Of a stretch of 64,000 bases of DNA, positions 28,287 to 37,777 are shown in pieces. Positions within the stretch are counted from its first letter, which is position 1. Each line of letters starts with the position of its first letter. The stretch comes from Pseudomonas sp. MH9.2 (GTDB taxonomy: Bacteria > Pseudomonadota > Gammaproteobacteria > Pseudomonadales > Pseudomonadaceae), in assembly GCF_034353875.1 (NCBI RefSeq), contig NZ_CP133784.1, positions 1,798,001-1,862,000 of the forward strand, written 5' to 3'. The notes below the pieces were generated by a model that saw only the letters and a program-made list of their open reading frames with translations, searched no databases and was not told where the DNA came from. The translations under genes were made by a program, and so were the position numbers.

Positions 28287-29345
28287 ATGAGCAAGCAACC
28301 CTCCCTGAGCTACAAAGACGCCGGTGTAGACATCGACGCCGGTGAAGCATTGGTCGAACGCATCAAGAGCGTGGCCAAGCGCACCAAGCGTCCGGAAGTC
28401 ATGGGCGGCCTGGGTGGCTTCGGCGCCCTCTGCGAAATCCCGGCCGGCTACAAGCAGCCTGTACTGGTCTCCGGCACCGACGGCGTGGGCACCAAGCTGC
28501 GCCTGGCGCTGAACCTGAACAAACACGACACCATCGGCATCGATCTGGTCGCCATGTGCGTCAACGACCTGGTGGTTTGCGGCGCAGAGCCATTGTTCTT
28601 CCTCGATTACTACGCCACTGGCAAACTCAACGTCGAGACCGCGACTCAGGTCGTGACCGGCATCGGCGCTGGCTGTGAGCTGTCCGGCTGCTCGCTGGTA
28701 GGCGGCGAAACCGCAGAAATGCCCGGCATGTACGAAGGCGAAGACTATGACCTGGCCGGCTTCTGCGTCGGTGTCGTGGAAAAAGCCGACATTATCGACG
28801 GTTCGAAAGTCGCCGCCGGTGACGCCCTGCTCGCCCTGCCGTCTTCCGGCCCGCACTCCAACGGTTACTCGCTGATCCGCAAGATCATCGAAGTGGCCGG
28901 TGCCGACATCGAAAACATCCAGCTCGACGGCAAACCGCTGACCGACCTGTTGATGGCGCCGACTCGCATTTACGTGAAGCCATTGCTCAAGCTGATCAAG
29001 GACACTGGCGCAGTGAAGGCTATGGCCCACATCACTGGCGGCGGCCTGCTGGACAACATCCCGCGCGTACTGCCAGCAGGCGCTCAGGCGGTGGTCGATG
29101 TCGCCAGCTGGCAGCGTCCTGCCGTGTTCGACTGGCTGCAACAGCAAGGCAATGTCGCTGAAACGGAAATGCACCGCGTCCTGAACTGTGGCGTGGGCAT
29201 GGTCATCTGCGTCGCTCAGGAACACGTCGAAGTGGCCTTGAACGTGCTGCGTGAAGCCGGCGAGCAACCTTGGGTCATCGGTCAGATCGCCACCGCTGCC
29301 GAAGGCGCTGCACAGGTCGAGCTGAAAAACCTCAAGGTACATTGA
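28287..29345 (+). CDS. purM: Phosphoribosylformylglycinamidine cyclo-ligase
   Basis: AIR synthetase, fifth step of purine synthesis. 352 residues. It starts [27 protein letters not shown], with family motifs [26 protein letters not shown] (about 65-80), [41 protein letters not shown] and [17 protein letters not shown]. The upstream open frame is leader sequence, not protein. The stop overlaps the purN start (TGATG). Confidence 0.96.
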   Translation: MSKQPSLSYKDAGVDIDAGEALVERIKSVAKRTKRPEVMGGLGGFGALCEIPAGYKQPVLVSGTDGVGTKLRLALNLNKHDTIGIDLVAMCVNDLVVCGAEPLFFLDYYATGKLNVETATQVVTGIGAGCELSGCSLVGGETAEMPGMYEGEDYDLAGFCVGVVEKADIIDGSKVAAGDALLALPSSGPHSNGYSLIRKIIEVAGADIENIQLDGKPLTDLLMAPTRIYVKPLLKLIKDTGAVKAMAHITGGGLLDNIPRVLPAGAQAVVDVASWQRPAVFDWLQQQGNVAETEMHRVLNCGVGMVICVAQEHVEVALNVLREAGEQPWVIGQIATAAEGAAQVELKNLKVH

Positions 29346-30007
29346 TGTCAGTGCAGATACCTGCAACGTGTGACGTGGTGGTGCTGCTGTCTGGCACCGG
29401 CAGCAACCTGCAAGCCATGATCGACAGCTTCAAGGGTGTCGACAACCCTGTCCGTATCCGCGCGGTGATATCCAATCGCGCCGATGCGTTCGGCCTGCAG
29501 CGCGCCAGGGACGCAGGCATCGAAGCCCGCGTCCTCGATCACAAGGCGTTCGAAGGTCGAGAGGCCTTCGATGCTGCGCTGATCGAGCTGATCGACACCT
29601 TCCAACCCAAGCTGGTGGTGCTCGCCGGATTCATGCGCATATTGAGTGCGACATTCGTCCGTCACTACCAGGGCCGCCTGCTGAATATTCATCCTTCTCT
29701 GCTGCCGCTTTATAAGGGCTTGCATACTCACCAGCGAGTGCTTGAAGCTGGTGACAGCGAACACGGCTGCAGCGTGCATTTCGTGACAGAGGAACTCGAT
29801 GGGGGTCCACTGGTCGTACAGGCAGTAATCCCGGTAGAGTTGAACGACTCGCCAGCCACCCTGGCACACCGGGTTCATGCTCAGGAACACGAGATTTATC
29901 CGCTGGCAATACGATGGTTTGCCGAAGGAAGACTAAGCCTCGGCGAACAGGGCGCATTACTGGATGGCCAGTTACTCCCGGCCAGTGGCCACTTGATTCG
30001 AATCTAG
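29345..30007 (+). CDS. purN: Phosphoribosylglycinamide formyltransferase 1
   Basis: Transfers formyl from 10-formyl-THF to GAR in purine synthesis. 220 residues. It contains VVLLSGTGSNLQAMID (phosphate-binding GTGSN, residues 12-27), LAGFMRIL, the catalytic NIHPSLLPLYKGLHTHQRVLEAG and HFVTEELDGGPLVVQA with the catalytic Asp. Translation is coupled to purM by a one-base overlap. Confidence 0.95.
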   Translation: MSVQIPATCDVVVLLSGTGSNLQAMIDSFKGVDNPVRIRAVISNRADAFGLQRARDAGIEARVLDHKAFEGREAFDAALIELIDTFQPKLVVLAGFMRILSATFVRHYQGRLLNIHPSLLPLYKGLHTHQRVLEAGDSEHGCSVHFVTEELDGGPLVVQAVIPVELNDSPATLAHRVHAQEHEIYPLAIRWFAEGRLSLGEQGALLDGQLLPASGHLIRI

Positions 30008-30015
30008 GAGATATT

Positions 30016-30729
30016 ATGCGTCGCGCTTTGCTCTTCGCTTTCGCTCTGCTCGCACTGCCAGCTGTTCAGGCCGCAGACCTTCAGCCGTTTTCCGCCAGCT
30101 ACACCGCTGACTGGAAACAGCTGCCCATGAGCGGCACCGCCGAACGCAGCCTCACGAAAAACGCGAACGACACCTGGACCCTGAGCTTCAAGGCTTCCAT
30201 GATGATCGCCAGCCTGACCGAGGTCAGCACCCTGCGTGTCGACAAGGGCACCCTGCTGCCACAGTCCTATAACTTCGAACGCGGCGGTCTGGGTAAAACC
30301 AAAAAGATCGACATGGCGTTCGACTGGAGCAGCAAGGTGGTAAGCGGCACGGATCGCGGTGACGTGATCAACCTGCCCATCAACCCCGGCGTGCTCGACA
30401 AGTCGACCTACCAGCTGGCGTTGCAAAAAGACGTGGCTGCCGGCAAGAAGAGCATGAGCTACCAGGTGGTCGATGGTGACTCTGTAGACACCTACGACTT
30501 CCGCGTACTCGGCTCGGAAAAGGTCGATACCAAGGCTGGCAAGATCGACGCCATCAAGGTCGAGCGTGTACGCGACCCGACGCAAAACAAACGCATTACC
30601 GTGATGTGGTTCGCCAAGGATTGGGATTACCTGCTGGTTCGCCTGCAACAGGTCGAAACCGACGGTAAGGAATACAACATCATGCTGTTGAACGGCACCG
30701 TCAATGGCAATGCGGTCAAAGGCAGCTAA
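30016..30729 (+). CDS. DUF3108 domain-containing exported protein
   Basis: 237 residues with a signal peptide (MRRALLFAFALLALPAVQAA) and a beta-rich mature domain (FSASYTADWKQLPMSGTAERSLTKNANDTWTLSFKA ...). It begins eight bases after purN with a GGAG site and ends at a terminator, so it is probably the third gene of a purMN transcript, as in other pseudomonads. Molecular role unknown; likely periplasmic. Confidence 0.83.
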   Translation: MRRALLFAFALLALPAVQAADLQPFSASYTADWKQLPMSGTAERSLTKNANDTWTLSFKASMMIASLTEVSTLRVDKGTLLPQSYNFERGGLGKTKKIDMAFDWSSKVVSGTDRGDVINLPINPGVLDKSTYQLALQKDVAAGKKSMSYQVVDGDSVDTYDFRVLGSEKVDTKAGKIDAIKVERVRDPTQNKRITVMWFAKDWDYLLVRLQQVETDGKEYNIMLLNGTVNGNAVKGS

Positions 30730-30755
30730 CAGGCCTGAGTTCGCCAGCAAGACCC

Positions 30756-30784
30756 AAGCCTCCGCTTTTCAGCGGGGGCTTTTT
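30756..30784 (+). terminator. Rho-independent terminator
   Basis: AAGCCTCCGC-TTTTCA-GCGGGGGCTTTTT, 27 bases after the DUF3108 stop: stem with one internal mismatch and a T run. Confidence 0.85.
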
Positions 30785-31017
30785 ATTGCGCGCGCTGCGC
30801 AGGACCAAGGCAAAACTGAACGTAACCTGTCCGAGACGCCGACACCCCACACCCGCGACCTCCGCGACACCCATACCGTCCGCGCCCCGGAGTTATTCCT
30901 TCACTTTATGCAAAGGTGTGTTACAGATTTCAGTCATTTACTTAGATAGCTAGCTAACGATATAACAGAGGCCTGCGACGTGTTGCCGCAGCTACCTAGA
31001 GTCAGGAGCTTACAAAG

Positions 31018-31197
31018 ATGACCGTAAAAGTTACTGAACGCGACGCTTCCCATATCTCCCACGAAAGCAACGCCGCGGGCGTGCAGATATGGGATGTGCA
31101 CCAGCAGGATTTGCTGGTCGGGATGTTCCATAACGAGACGGACGCTCATCAATACAAAGCCGAACTGGAAACACTGGAAAGCCAACGCCCCCAGTAA
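31018..31197 (+). CDS. Small conserved hypothetical protein, 59 aa
   Basis: 59 residues: MTVKVTERDASHISHESNAA then GVQIWDVHQQDLLVGMFHNE and TDAHQYKAELETLESQRPQ. ATG at 31018 follows GTCAGGAGCTTACAAAG (AGGAG site). The sequence reads as a beta hairpin followed by a helix and has normal codon use. No named family is known to me. The start region shows a possible promoter in TAGATAGCTAGCTAACGATATAAC upstream. A MITE-like element lies 40 bases downstream. Confidence 0.7.
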   Translation: MTVKVTERDASHISHESNAAGVQIWDVHQQDLLVGMFHNETDAHQYKAELETLESQRPQ

Positions 31198-31236
31198 GAC
31201 GCCCTTTAGGAATCGCTGTAAAAACAAAACCGCACA

Positions 31237-31372
31237 GACTGTGTGAAAACGCAGCGAGCGAAGGCAAGACAAGGCAAAAACAGGCGAGGAAGCGGAGTCT
31301 ACGTGTTGTAAATGAGCATTCCGAGCCTGTTTTTAACGCAGTATTGCCGAGCGCAGTAGTTTTCACACAGCC
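31237..31372. mobile_element. MITE-like element of 136 bp
   Basis: Ends are GACTGTGTGAAAAC and GTTTTCACACAGCC, 14-bp terminal inverted repeats with one mismatch. A second nested pair, AAAAACAGGC and GCCTGTTTTT, lies inside. There is no room for a transposase. Sequences with this TGTGTGAAAAC end recur in Pseudomonas genomes in my memory and look derived from an insertion sequence. No target duplication is clear on either side. It lies between convergent genes. Confidence 0.55.
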
Positions 31373-31409
31373 TGAGCAGAAGCGGGTTTTGTTTGTCCAG
31401 GACCTGGGC

Positions 31410-31949
31410 TTACCACATCAGGTCGTCAGGCACCTGATAAGCCGCGTACGGATCATCGGCATCCGGTGCTTCGGTCGGTGTATTGAGCAGCACGACCCGG
31501 CGTGGGTCGCGTTCCTGGATCTTCAGCGCGGCTTCACGCGGGATGATCTCGTAACCGCCGCCATGATGAACGATGGCCAGTGAGCCGCTGCTGAGCTTGT
31601 TACGCATCAGCGTGTTGACCGAGATGCGCTTGACCTTCTTGTCGTCGACGAAGTTGTAGTAGTCCTCGGTAGTCAGCTTCGGCAGCCGAGAGACTTCGAT
31701 CAACTGTTTGACCTGAGCGGTACGGGCTTTGAGCTCGACCTTTTCCTGCTGCTGGCGATTGAGTTCCTGATCACGCTTGGCTTTTTCGGCCATGGCGTCC
31801 TGCGCCGCACGCTTTTGCGAGTCATCGGCTTCGATCTGGCCCTTATGCACCAGACGTTGTTCTTTTTGCTTGTCTTTGCTGACCTGCTTGGCCTGCTTTT
31901 GGTTGACCAGACCTGCTTTGAGCAACTGGTCGCGAAGGGAAATGCTCAT
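31410..31949 (-). CDS. DUF2058 domain-containing protein (YaiL-like)
   Basis: 179 residues: MSISLRDQLLKAGLVNQKQAKQVSKDKQKEQ, then a highly charged coiled coil (Lys, Gln, Glu, Arg; about residues 25-95) and the conserved C-terminal part YNFVDDKKVKRISVNTLMRNKLSSGSLAIVHHGGGYEIIPREAALKI. The start overlaps the mazG stop (ATGA). E. coli YaiL is described as a nucleoprotein/polysome-associated factor; the role here is unknown. Confidence 0.88.
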   Translation of the reverse strand: MSISLRDQLLKAGLVNQKQAKQVSKDKQKEQRLVHKGQIEADDSQKRAAQDAMAEKAKRDQELNRQQQEKVELKARTAQVKQLIEVSRLPKLTTEDYYNFVDDKKVKRISVNTLMRNKLSSGSLAIVHHGGGYEIIPREAALKIQERDPRRVVLLNTPTEAPDADDPYAAYQVPDDLMW

Positions 31950-32770
31950 GATGCGTTCTTTTCCTGACGTTTGGCTTCGCCCCAGAGAGCGTCCAGTTCT
32001 TCGAGGGTGCAATTTTCAATGGGACGATGGGTCTGGCGCAATGCCTGTTCGATAAATCGGAAGCGTCTTTCGAATTTAGTGTTCGCCGCACGCAAGGCGC
32101 TTTCAGGATCGACCTTAAGGTGCCGGGCCAGATTCACCACCGCAAACAGCAGGTCACCGACCTCATCCGCGATGGCCGGGGCGTCATTGTCCGCCATGGC
32201 TTCCAGCACTTCATCGAGCTCTTCACGCACCTTGTCGACCACCGGCAAGGCGTCTGGCCAGTCGAAACCGACCTGCGCCGCGCGCTTCTGCAACTTCGCC
32301 GAGCGGGACAAGGCTGGCAGCACGCCGGGGACATCATCGAGCAGGGACAACTGCTCAGGCACGTCAGACTTGGCCGCTCGCTCTTCGGCTTTGATTTCCT
32401 CCCAGCGCTGCTTGACCTGGGCCTCGTCCAGCTGCGGCGTTTCCAGCGGCGCATACAGATCGCCAGTAGGGAACACATGCGGGTGACGGCGAATCAATTT
32501 TCGGGTGATGCTGTCGACCACGCCATCGAACTCGAAGCGCCCTTCTTCGCGCGCCAACTGGCTGTAATAAACCACCTGGAACAACAGATCGCCCAGCTCG
32601 CCCTGCAAGTGATCGAAGTCACCGCGCTCAATCGCATCGGCGACTTCGTAGGCTTCTTCAAGCGTGTGAGGCACGATACTCGCGTAGGTTTGTTTGACAT
32701 CCCACGGGCACCCGAACTGCGGGTCACGCAGTCGGGCCATCAGGTGCAGCAAGTCTTCGAGTGTGTACAT
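31946..32770 (-). CDS. mazG: Nucleoside triphosphate pyrophosphohydrolase MazG
   Basis: 274 residues with two all-alpha MazG repeats. It starts MYTLEDLLHLMARLRDPQFGCPWDVKQTYASIVPHTLEEAYEVADAIERGD; the EEAYE and ELGDLLFQVV metal-binding motifs recur in the second half as EELDEVLEA and DEVGDLLFAVVN. It hydrolyses nucleoside triphosphates to monophosphates, and in E. coli affects ppGpp levels. It lies directly downstream of relA (34-base gap), matching that link. Confidence 0.93.
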   Translation of the reverse strand: MYTLEDLLHLMARLRDPQFGCPWDVKQTYASIVPHTLEEAYEVADAIERGDFDHLQGELGDLLFQVVYYSQLAREEGRFEFDGVVDSITRKLIRRHPHVFPTGDLYAPLETPQLDEAQVKQRWEEIKAEERAAKSDVPEQLSLLDDVPGVLPALSRSAKLQKRAAQVGFDWPDALPVVDKVREELDEVLEAMADNDAPAIADEVGDLLFAVVNLARHLKVDPESALRAANTKFERRFRFIEQALRQTHRPIENCTLEELDALWGEAKRQEKNAS

Positions 32771-32804
32771 CAATTGTTCTCATTCAAACCAAAGCTGCAA
32801 GTAC

Positions 32805-35048
32805 TCAGGGTGTGCGGTTACGCCGTGTCTCGATGATGTTCGGCAACTGGGAGATCCGCCCCAGGAGTCGTCCTAGCGCATCCAGGCCCGGAATTTCGAT
32901 GGTCAGCGACATCAGCGCGGTGTTGTCTTCCTTGTTCGAGCGGGTATTGACCGCCAGCACGTTGATCCGCTCGTTGAGCAGAACCTGAGAAACGTCACGC
33001 AGCAAACCGGAGCGATCATAGGCACGGATGACGATGTCCACCGGGTAGGTGAGCACCGGCACCGGGCCCCAGTTGACCTGGATGATCCGCTCCGGCTCGC
33101 GACTGCCCAGCTGCAGCACTGCCGCGCAGTCCTGGCGGTGAATGCTCACGCCACGGCCCTGCGTGATGTAGCCCACAATGGCATCGCCGGGCAGCGGTTG
33201 GCAGCAACCGGCCATTTGCGTCATCAAGTTGCCGACGCCCTGAATCTGGATATCGCCACGCTTGCCGGGCTTGTAGCCGGTGGCTTTGCGCGGGATCAGC
33301 TCCAGTTGTTCGTTGCCGCGTTCCGGCTCGACCAGTTGCTGCGCAGCATTGACCAGCTGCGTCAGACGCAGGTCGCCAGCACCCAGAGCGGCGAACATGT
33401 CTTCGGCGGTTTTCAGATTGGCTTTTTCGGCCAATTTGTCGAAATCCACCTGTGGCAATCCCACGCGCGCCAGTTCACGCTCCAGCAGGGTTTTACCCGC
33501 CGAGACGTTCTGGTCACGCGCCTGCAATTTGTACCAGTGGACGACCTTCGCCCGCGCCCGCGAGGTGGTGATATAGCCAAGGTTCGAGTTCAGCCAATCG
33601 CGACTCGGCGTACCGTGTTTACTGGTGATGATCTCAACCTGCTCACCGGTCTGCAGGCTGTAGTTGAGCGGCACGATACGCCCGTTGATCTTGGCGCCAC
33701 GGCAGTTGTGACCGATTTCGGTGTGCACCCGATAAGCGAAGTCCAGCGGCGTCGAGCCTTTGGGCAGATCGATGGCATGGCCATCCGGGGTGAACACGTA
33801 CACCCGGTCGGGCTCGATATCGACCCGCAGTTGATCTGCCAATCCGCCGATATCACCCAGCTCTTCATGCCACTCGAGCACCTGCCGCAGCCAGGAAATT
33901 TTCTCTTCGTATTGATTAGAGCCGGATTTGACGTCGGTGCCTTTGTAGCGCCAGTGCGCGCATACGCCCAGCTCTGCCTCTTCGTGCATGGCGTGGGTGC
34001 GGATTTGCACTTCCAGCACCTTGCCTTCGGGGCCAATGACCGCAGTGTGCAGCGAGCGATAGCCGTTTTCCTTGGGGTTGGCGATGTAGTCGTCAAACTC
34101 CTTGGGGATGTGCCGCCAAAGCGTGTGCACGATGCCCAGCGCGGTATAGCAGTCGCGGATTTCAGGCACTAACACGCGCACGGCACGCACGTCATAGATC
34201 TGGCTGAACTCCAGACCCTTGCGCTGCATTTTGCGCCAGATCGAATAGATGTGTTTAGCCCGACCGCTGATATCGGCTTTCACCCCGGTACTCAGCAGTT
34301 CGTTTTCCAGTTGGCCCATGACCTCGCTGATAAAACGCTCGCGATCAAGGCGGCGCTCATGCAGCAATTTAGCAATCTGTTTGTACTGTTCGGGTTCCAG
34401 GTAGCGGAAGGACAAATCCTCCAGCTCCCATTTGATGTGCCCGATACCCAAGCGGTGCGCCAGTGGCGCATAGATGTCGAACACTTCCCGGGCCACGCGG
34501 TTGCGCTTTTCTTCGTCGGCATTCTTGACCGCACGAATCGCGCAGGTGCGTTCGGCCAGCTTGATCAGCGGGACGCGCACGTCATCGACCATCGCCACCA
34601 GCATCTTGCGCAGGTTTTCTACCTGGGCCTGAGACCCCATCACCAACGACTCGCGAGGGCTCAGACTGGAACTGATCGCCGCCATGCGAAGCACGCCGTC
34701 GATCAGTTTAGTCACTGTCTGACCAAAACGCTGACTGACGTCCGCCAAGGGGATCTTGCCCTCGCGCACGCCACGGTAGATCACGGCAGCGACCAGTGAG
34801 TCCTGATCGAGCTTGAGATCTGCGAGGATCTCGGCGATTTCCAGGCCAGACTGGAAACTGGAGGCCCCTTCTGCCCATAAATTCTTTGAGGCGTTGTCCT
34901 GTTGCTCGGCATGGCGGGCAAACTCGCAAGCCTCTTTCAAGGCCTGTCGGTCCAATGCAAGGTCAACGCTGACTATATGATCGAGCCATGCATCAAGATT
35001 GATACTGCCATCGGTGTTGATCGGCTGGTGCGCTCTCACCTGTACCAT
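32805..35048 (-). CDS. relA: GTP pyrophosphokinase RelA
   Basis: (p)ppGpp synthetase of the stringent response, ribosome-associated. 747 residues. The N-terminal HD-like domain lacks the HD/ED metal motif of SpoT (AVIYRGVREGKIPLADV instead), so it should be synthesis-only. The synthetase region has RAKHIYSIWRKMQRKGLEFSQIYDVRAVRVLV and NGYRSLHTAVIGPEGKVLEVQIRT (about 295-385), followed by TGS (VYVFTPDGHAIDLPKGSTPLDFAY), a zinc-finger region with CCQPLPGDAIVG, and a C-terminal ACT domain. Full length. Confidence 0.96.
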   Translation of the reverse strand: MVQVRAHQPINTDGSINLDAWLDHIVSVDLALDRQALKEACEFARHAEQQDNASKNLWAEGASSFQSGLEIAEILADLKLDQDSLVAAVIYRGVREGKIPLADVSQRFGQTVTKLIDGVLRMAAISSSLSPRESLVMGSQAQVENLRKMLVAMVDDVRVPLIKLAERTCAIRAVKNADEEKRNRVAREVFDIYAPLAHRLGIGHIKWELEDLSFRYLEPEQYKQIAKLLHERRLDRERFISEVMGQLENELLSTGVKADISGRAKHIYSIWRKMQRKGLEFSQIYDVRAVRVLVPEIRDCYTALGIVHTLWRHIPKEFDDYIANPKENGYRSLHTAVIGPEGKVLEVQIRTHAMHEEAELGVCAHWRYKGTDVKSGSNQYEEKISWLRQVLEWHEELGDIGGLADQLRVDIEPDRVYVFTPDGHAIDLPKGSTPLDFAYRVHTEIGHNCRGAKINGRIVPLNYSLQTGEQVEIITSKHGTPSRDWLNSNLGYITTSRARAKVVHWYKLQARDQNVSAGKTLLERELARVGLPQVDFDKLAEKANLKTAEDMFAALGAGDLRLTQLVNAAQQLVEPERGNEQLELIPRKATGYKPGKRGDIQIQGVGNLMTQMAGCCQPLPGDAIVGYITQGRGVSIHRQDCAAVLQLGSREPERIIQVNWGPVPVLTYPVDIVIRAYDRSGLLRDVSQVLLNERINVLAVNTRSNKEDNTALMSLTIEIPGLDALGRLLGRISQLPNIIETRRNRTP

Positions 35049-35209
35049 GTTGCTTACCTTCCCTACGGCGCGATAAAAAGCGCCTTCAGTCGCTGGGCTT
35101 CTTGAGCAAACGCTCCTTGCTGGGCAGGCAAGGGCTGTGCGTCCGCGGTCCAGTCGGATTAAACGAGATTCCCTGTGAGCGGCTGACTCATTTCCTTAAG
35201 CCGTGTCGC

Positions 35210-36565
35210 TCACTTACTCGCTTCAAATAAAGCCATCGCCTCGACATGAGCCGTTTGCGGGAACATATCGAGAATTCCGGCGCGTTTTAATCTATAGCCC
35301 TGCTTGATCAATTCGACCGTGTCGCGCGCTAAAGTTGCAGGGTTACATGAAACATAAAGTAACCGCTTGGCACCTAATGTCGACAGCTTGCGCACCACCT
35401 CAAAAGCACCGTCACGCGGGGGGTCCAAAAGTACCGCAGAAAAGCCGTTTTCGGCCCAGCTCGCGTGTGCCAACGGCTGCATCAAATCGGCCTGAATGAA
35501 CTGCACATTGTGCAGTTCATTGCTCATTGCATTACCCGTGGCACGTTCGACCATGGTCGCAACGCCTTCTACCGCCACCACTTCACGGGCCTGTCGGGCC
35601 AATGGTAAAGCGAAGTTACCCAGCCCACAGAACAGGTCCAGAACCCGCTCGTCCGCCGTGGGCGCCAGCCATTCCAATGCCTGCGCAACCATCGCGGCAT
35701 TAACCGCGGCGTTGACCTGAATGAAATCCCCCGGCCGGTAGGCCAATTGCAAATTCCACGGTTCCAGTCGATAGCCCAATTGCTGACTCGGGTCGACCGG
35801 TTGCGGCTCACCCTCGCCGTGCAGCCAAAGCTGGGCATCGTGGGTCTGACAGAAAGCGATCAAGGTCGCCAGATCGGCCTCGGCCAACGGCGCGGTATGG
35901 CGCAGAAGCACCGCCGTCGACGAACCGCTGAACAACTCGACATGCCCGACGACCTGCGGCTTGCTGAAACGACGCAGCATGGCCGGCAACTCGGTCATGA
36001 TAGGTTGCAAGGCCTGTACCAGAACCGGGCATTCGTCGATGGCGACGATGTCCTGACTGGCCGCGGCCCGGAATCCCACATCAAGCCGTTTGGCCTTGGC
36101 ATCCCAGCGTACGGCGATGCGCGCCCGACGTCGGTAGGCGAACTCTGGACCGGTCAAGGGGGCTGCCCACTCTTCAGGCTCGACACCTGCAACCCGGGTC
36201 AACTGCTCGGCGAGCATGCGCTGTTTCAGGGCAAGCTGTTCGCTATGGGGCAAATGCTGGACGCTGCAACCGCCACACCGACCGAAATGCACGCAGGGTG
36301 CCGGCCGGCGCAGAGGACTGGGCTGGAATACACGCTCAGTGCGGGCTTCCACGACTTTGCCGTGGGCGTTGAGTACCCGCGCCTCGACCTCTTCACCGGC
36401 CAGACTGCCGGCCACAAACCAGGTGCGGCCTTCGACGAATGCGATACCGCGTCCGTCATTGGCCAGGCGCTCGATGGTCAACCGCTGCTTCTTCCCAGTC
36501 GGCACCTGGGGCACCTTTGTGCCGCCAGTGGGCTGGAAGCGCAGGCCTCTCTCTTGCTTAGCCAT
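35210..36565 (-). CDS. rlmD: 23S rRNA (uracil(1939)-C5)-methyltransferase RlmD
   Basis: 451 residues. A TRAM domain (about 20-80), an iron-sulfur cluster motif ([15 protein letters not shown], about 91-105), and a SAM-dependent methyltransferase domain with [29 protein letters not shown] and the catalytic Cys in [12 protein letters not shown]. The start codon overlaps the last base of cysM, so the two genes are co-transcribed. Confidence 0.95.
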   Translation of the reverse strand: MAKQERGLRFQPTGGTKVPQVPTGKKQRLTIERLANDGRGIAFVEGRTWFVAGSLAGEEVEARVLNAHGKVVEARTERVFQPSPLRRPAPCVHFGRCGGCSVQHLPHSEQLALKQRMLAEQLTRVAGVEPEEWAAPLTGPEFAYRRRARIAVRWDAKAKRLDVGFRAAASQDIVAIDECPVLVQALQPIMTELPAMLRRFSKPQVVGHVELFSGSSTAVLLRHTAPLAEADLATLIAFCQTHDAQLWLHGEGEPQPVDPSQQLGYRLEPWNLQLAYRPGDFIQVNAAVNAAMVAQALEWLAPTADERVLDLFCGLGNFALPLARQAREVVAVEGVATMVERATGNAMSNELHNVQFIQADLMQPLAHASWAENGFSAVLLDPPRDGAFEVVRKLSTLGAKRLLYVSCNPATLARDTVELIKQGYRLKRAGILDMFPQTAHVEAMALFEASK

Positions 36566-37467
36566 CAGTTAGGCACATCGTAGACGCCGGTCGACAAGTA
36601 ACGGTCGCCTCGGTCACAAATGATAGCGACCATGACTGCATTCTCGACTTCGCGGGACAAGCGCAACATCCCGGCAACGGCACCACCGGACGACACACCA
36701 CAGAAAATGCCTTCTTCGCGGGCCAGTCGGCGCATGACGTCTTCGGCTTCGGCCTGGGCCATATCGACGATCCGGTCGACACGGTCGGCCTGGTAGATCT
36801 TCGGCAGATATTCTGTCGGCCAACGACGGATACCGGGGATGGAGGCCCCGTCCATCGGTTGCAGGCCAATGATCTGCACCTTGGGGTTTTGCTCCTTGAG
36901 GTAACGCGAAACACCCATGATGGTGCCCGTGGTGCCCATGGAACTGATGAAATGGGTGATGGTGCCGCCAGTCTGCTGCCAGATTTCCGGGCCGGTGCTG
37001 ACGTAATGCGCTTCCGGGTTATCCCCGTTGGCGAATTGATCGAGCACCTTGCCACGGCCTTCGGCCTGCATGCGTTCAGCCAGGTCGCGGGCACCTTCCA
37101 TGCCCTCGTCCTTGCTGACCAGAATCAGCTCGGCGCCATAAGCGGTCATCGCCGCCTTGCGTTCGGCACTGGAATTATCCGGCATGATCAGAATCATCCG
37201 GTAGCCTTTGATCGCGGCGGCCATGGCCAGCGCGATGCCGGTGTTGCCGGAAGTCGCTTCGATCAGGGTATCGCCCTGATGGATCTGCCCGCGCAATTCG
37301 GCGCGAGTGATCATCGACAGCGCCGGGCGATCCTTGACCGATCCGGCAGGGTTGTTGCCCTCAAGCTTCAACAGCAAGGTATTAGTAGTCTCACCCGGCA
37401 GGCGCTGCAAACGGACCAGCGGGGTGTTGCCGACGCAGTCGGCGATGGTTTGATACTGCAGGGTCAT
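36565..37467 (-). CDS. cysM: Cysteine synthase B
   Basis: PLP enzyme making cysteine from O-acetylserine with sulfide or thiosulfate. 300 residues: [26 protein letters not shown] lysine K45 in [12 protein letters not shown], the substrate loop [20 protein letters not shown], and the phosphate loop [13 protein letters not shown]. The open frame upstream of this Met is not homologous. In the same position next to rlmD as PA0932/PA0933. Confidence 0.95.
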   Translation of the reverse strand: MTLQYQTIADCVGNTPLVRLQRLPGETTNTLLLKLEGNNPAGSVKDRPALSMITRAELRGQIHQGDTLIEATSGNTGIALAMAAAIKGYRMILIMPDNSSAERKAAMTAYGAELILVSKDEGMEGARDLAERMQAEGRGKVLDQFANGDNPEAHYVSTGPEIWQQTGGTITHFISSMGTTGTIMGVSRYLKEQNPKVQIIGLQPMDGASIPGIRRWPTEYLPKIYQADRVDRIVDMAQAEAEDVMRRLAREEGIFCGVSSGGAVAGMLRLSREVENAVMVAIICDRGDRYLSTGVYDVPN

Positions 37468-37777
37468 GACGTCTTCGCAATCCAGACTGCGGGGGCGCCT
37501 ATCATAACGGCAAACGCCTAAACCCCATATCACGCAAAGTGCGCTGCATAGGGCGAAAAGATATAAGCAGTCAATACGGGCTCAGCTGCGTTATATAAAT
37601 AGCCTTCGCGAATGAAACAGCCGACCGTGGTGGCTGCCTAGAGCGTGCCTTCCCATTTGGGCCGACGTAGAAGTGGGTAATTTGCCGAGATTGCCCGCGA
37701 GCAACTCGCTACACTGCCGGAATATCGATCGCTGGATGCGGTCTTGAACAAAGTGGCGTGGCTGCTGGAGAAATAGC

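Noticed and set aside
28272..29366. 364-codon minus-strand frame
   Set aside because: Antisense to purM.
31031..31366. 111-codon minus-strand frame
   Set aside because: It runs through the MITE-like repeat and the antisense of the 59-aa gene; a common false prediction from this repeat.
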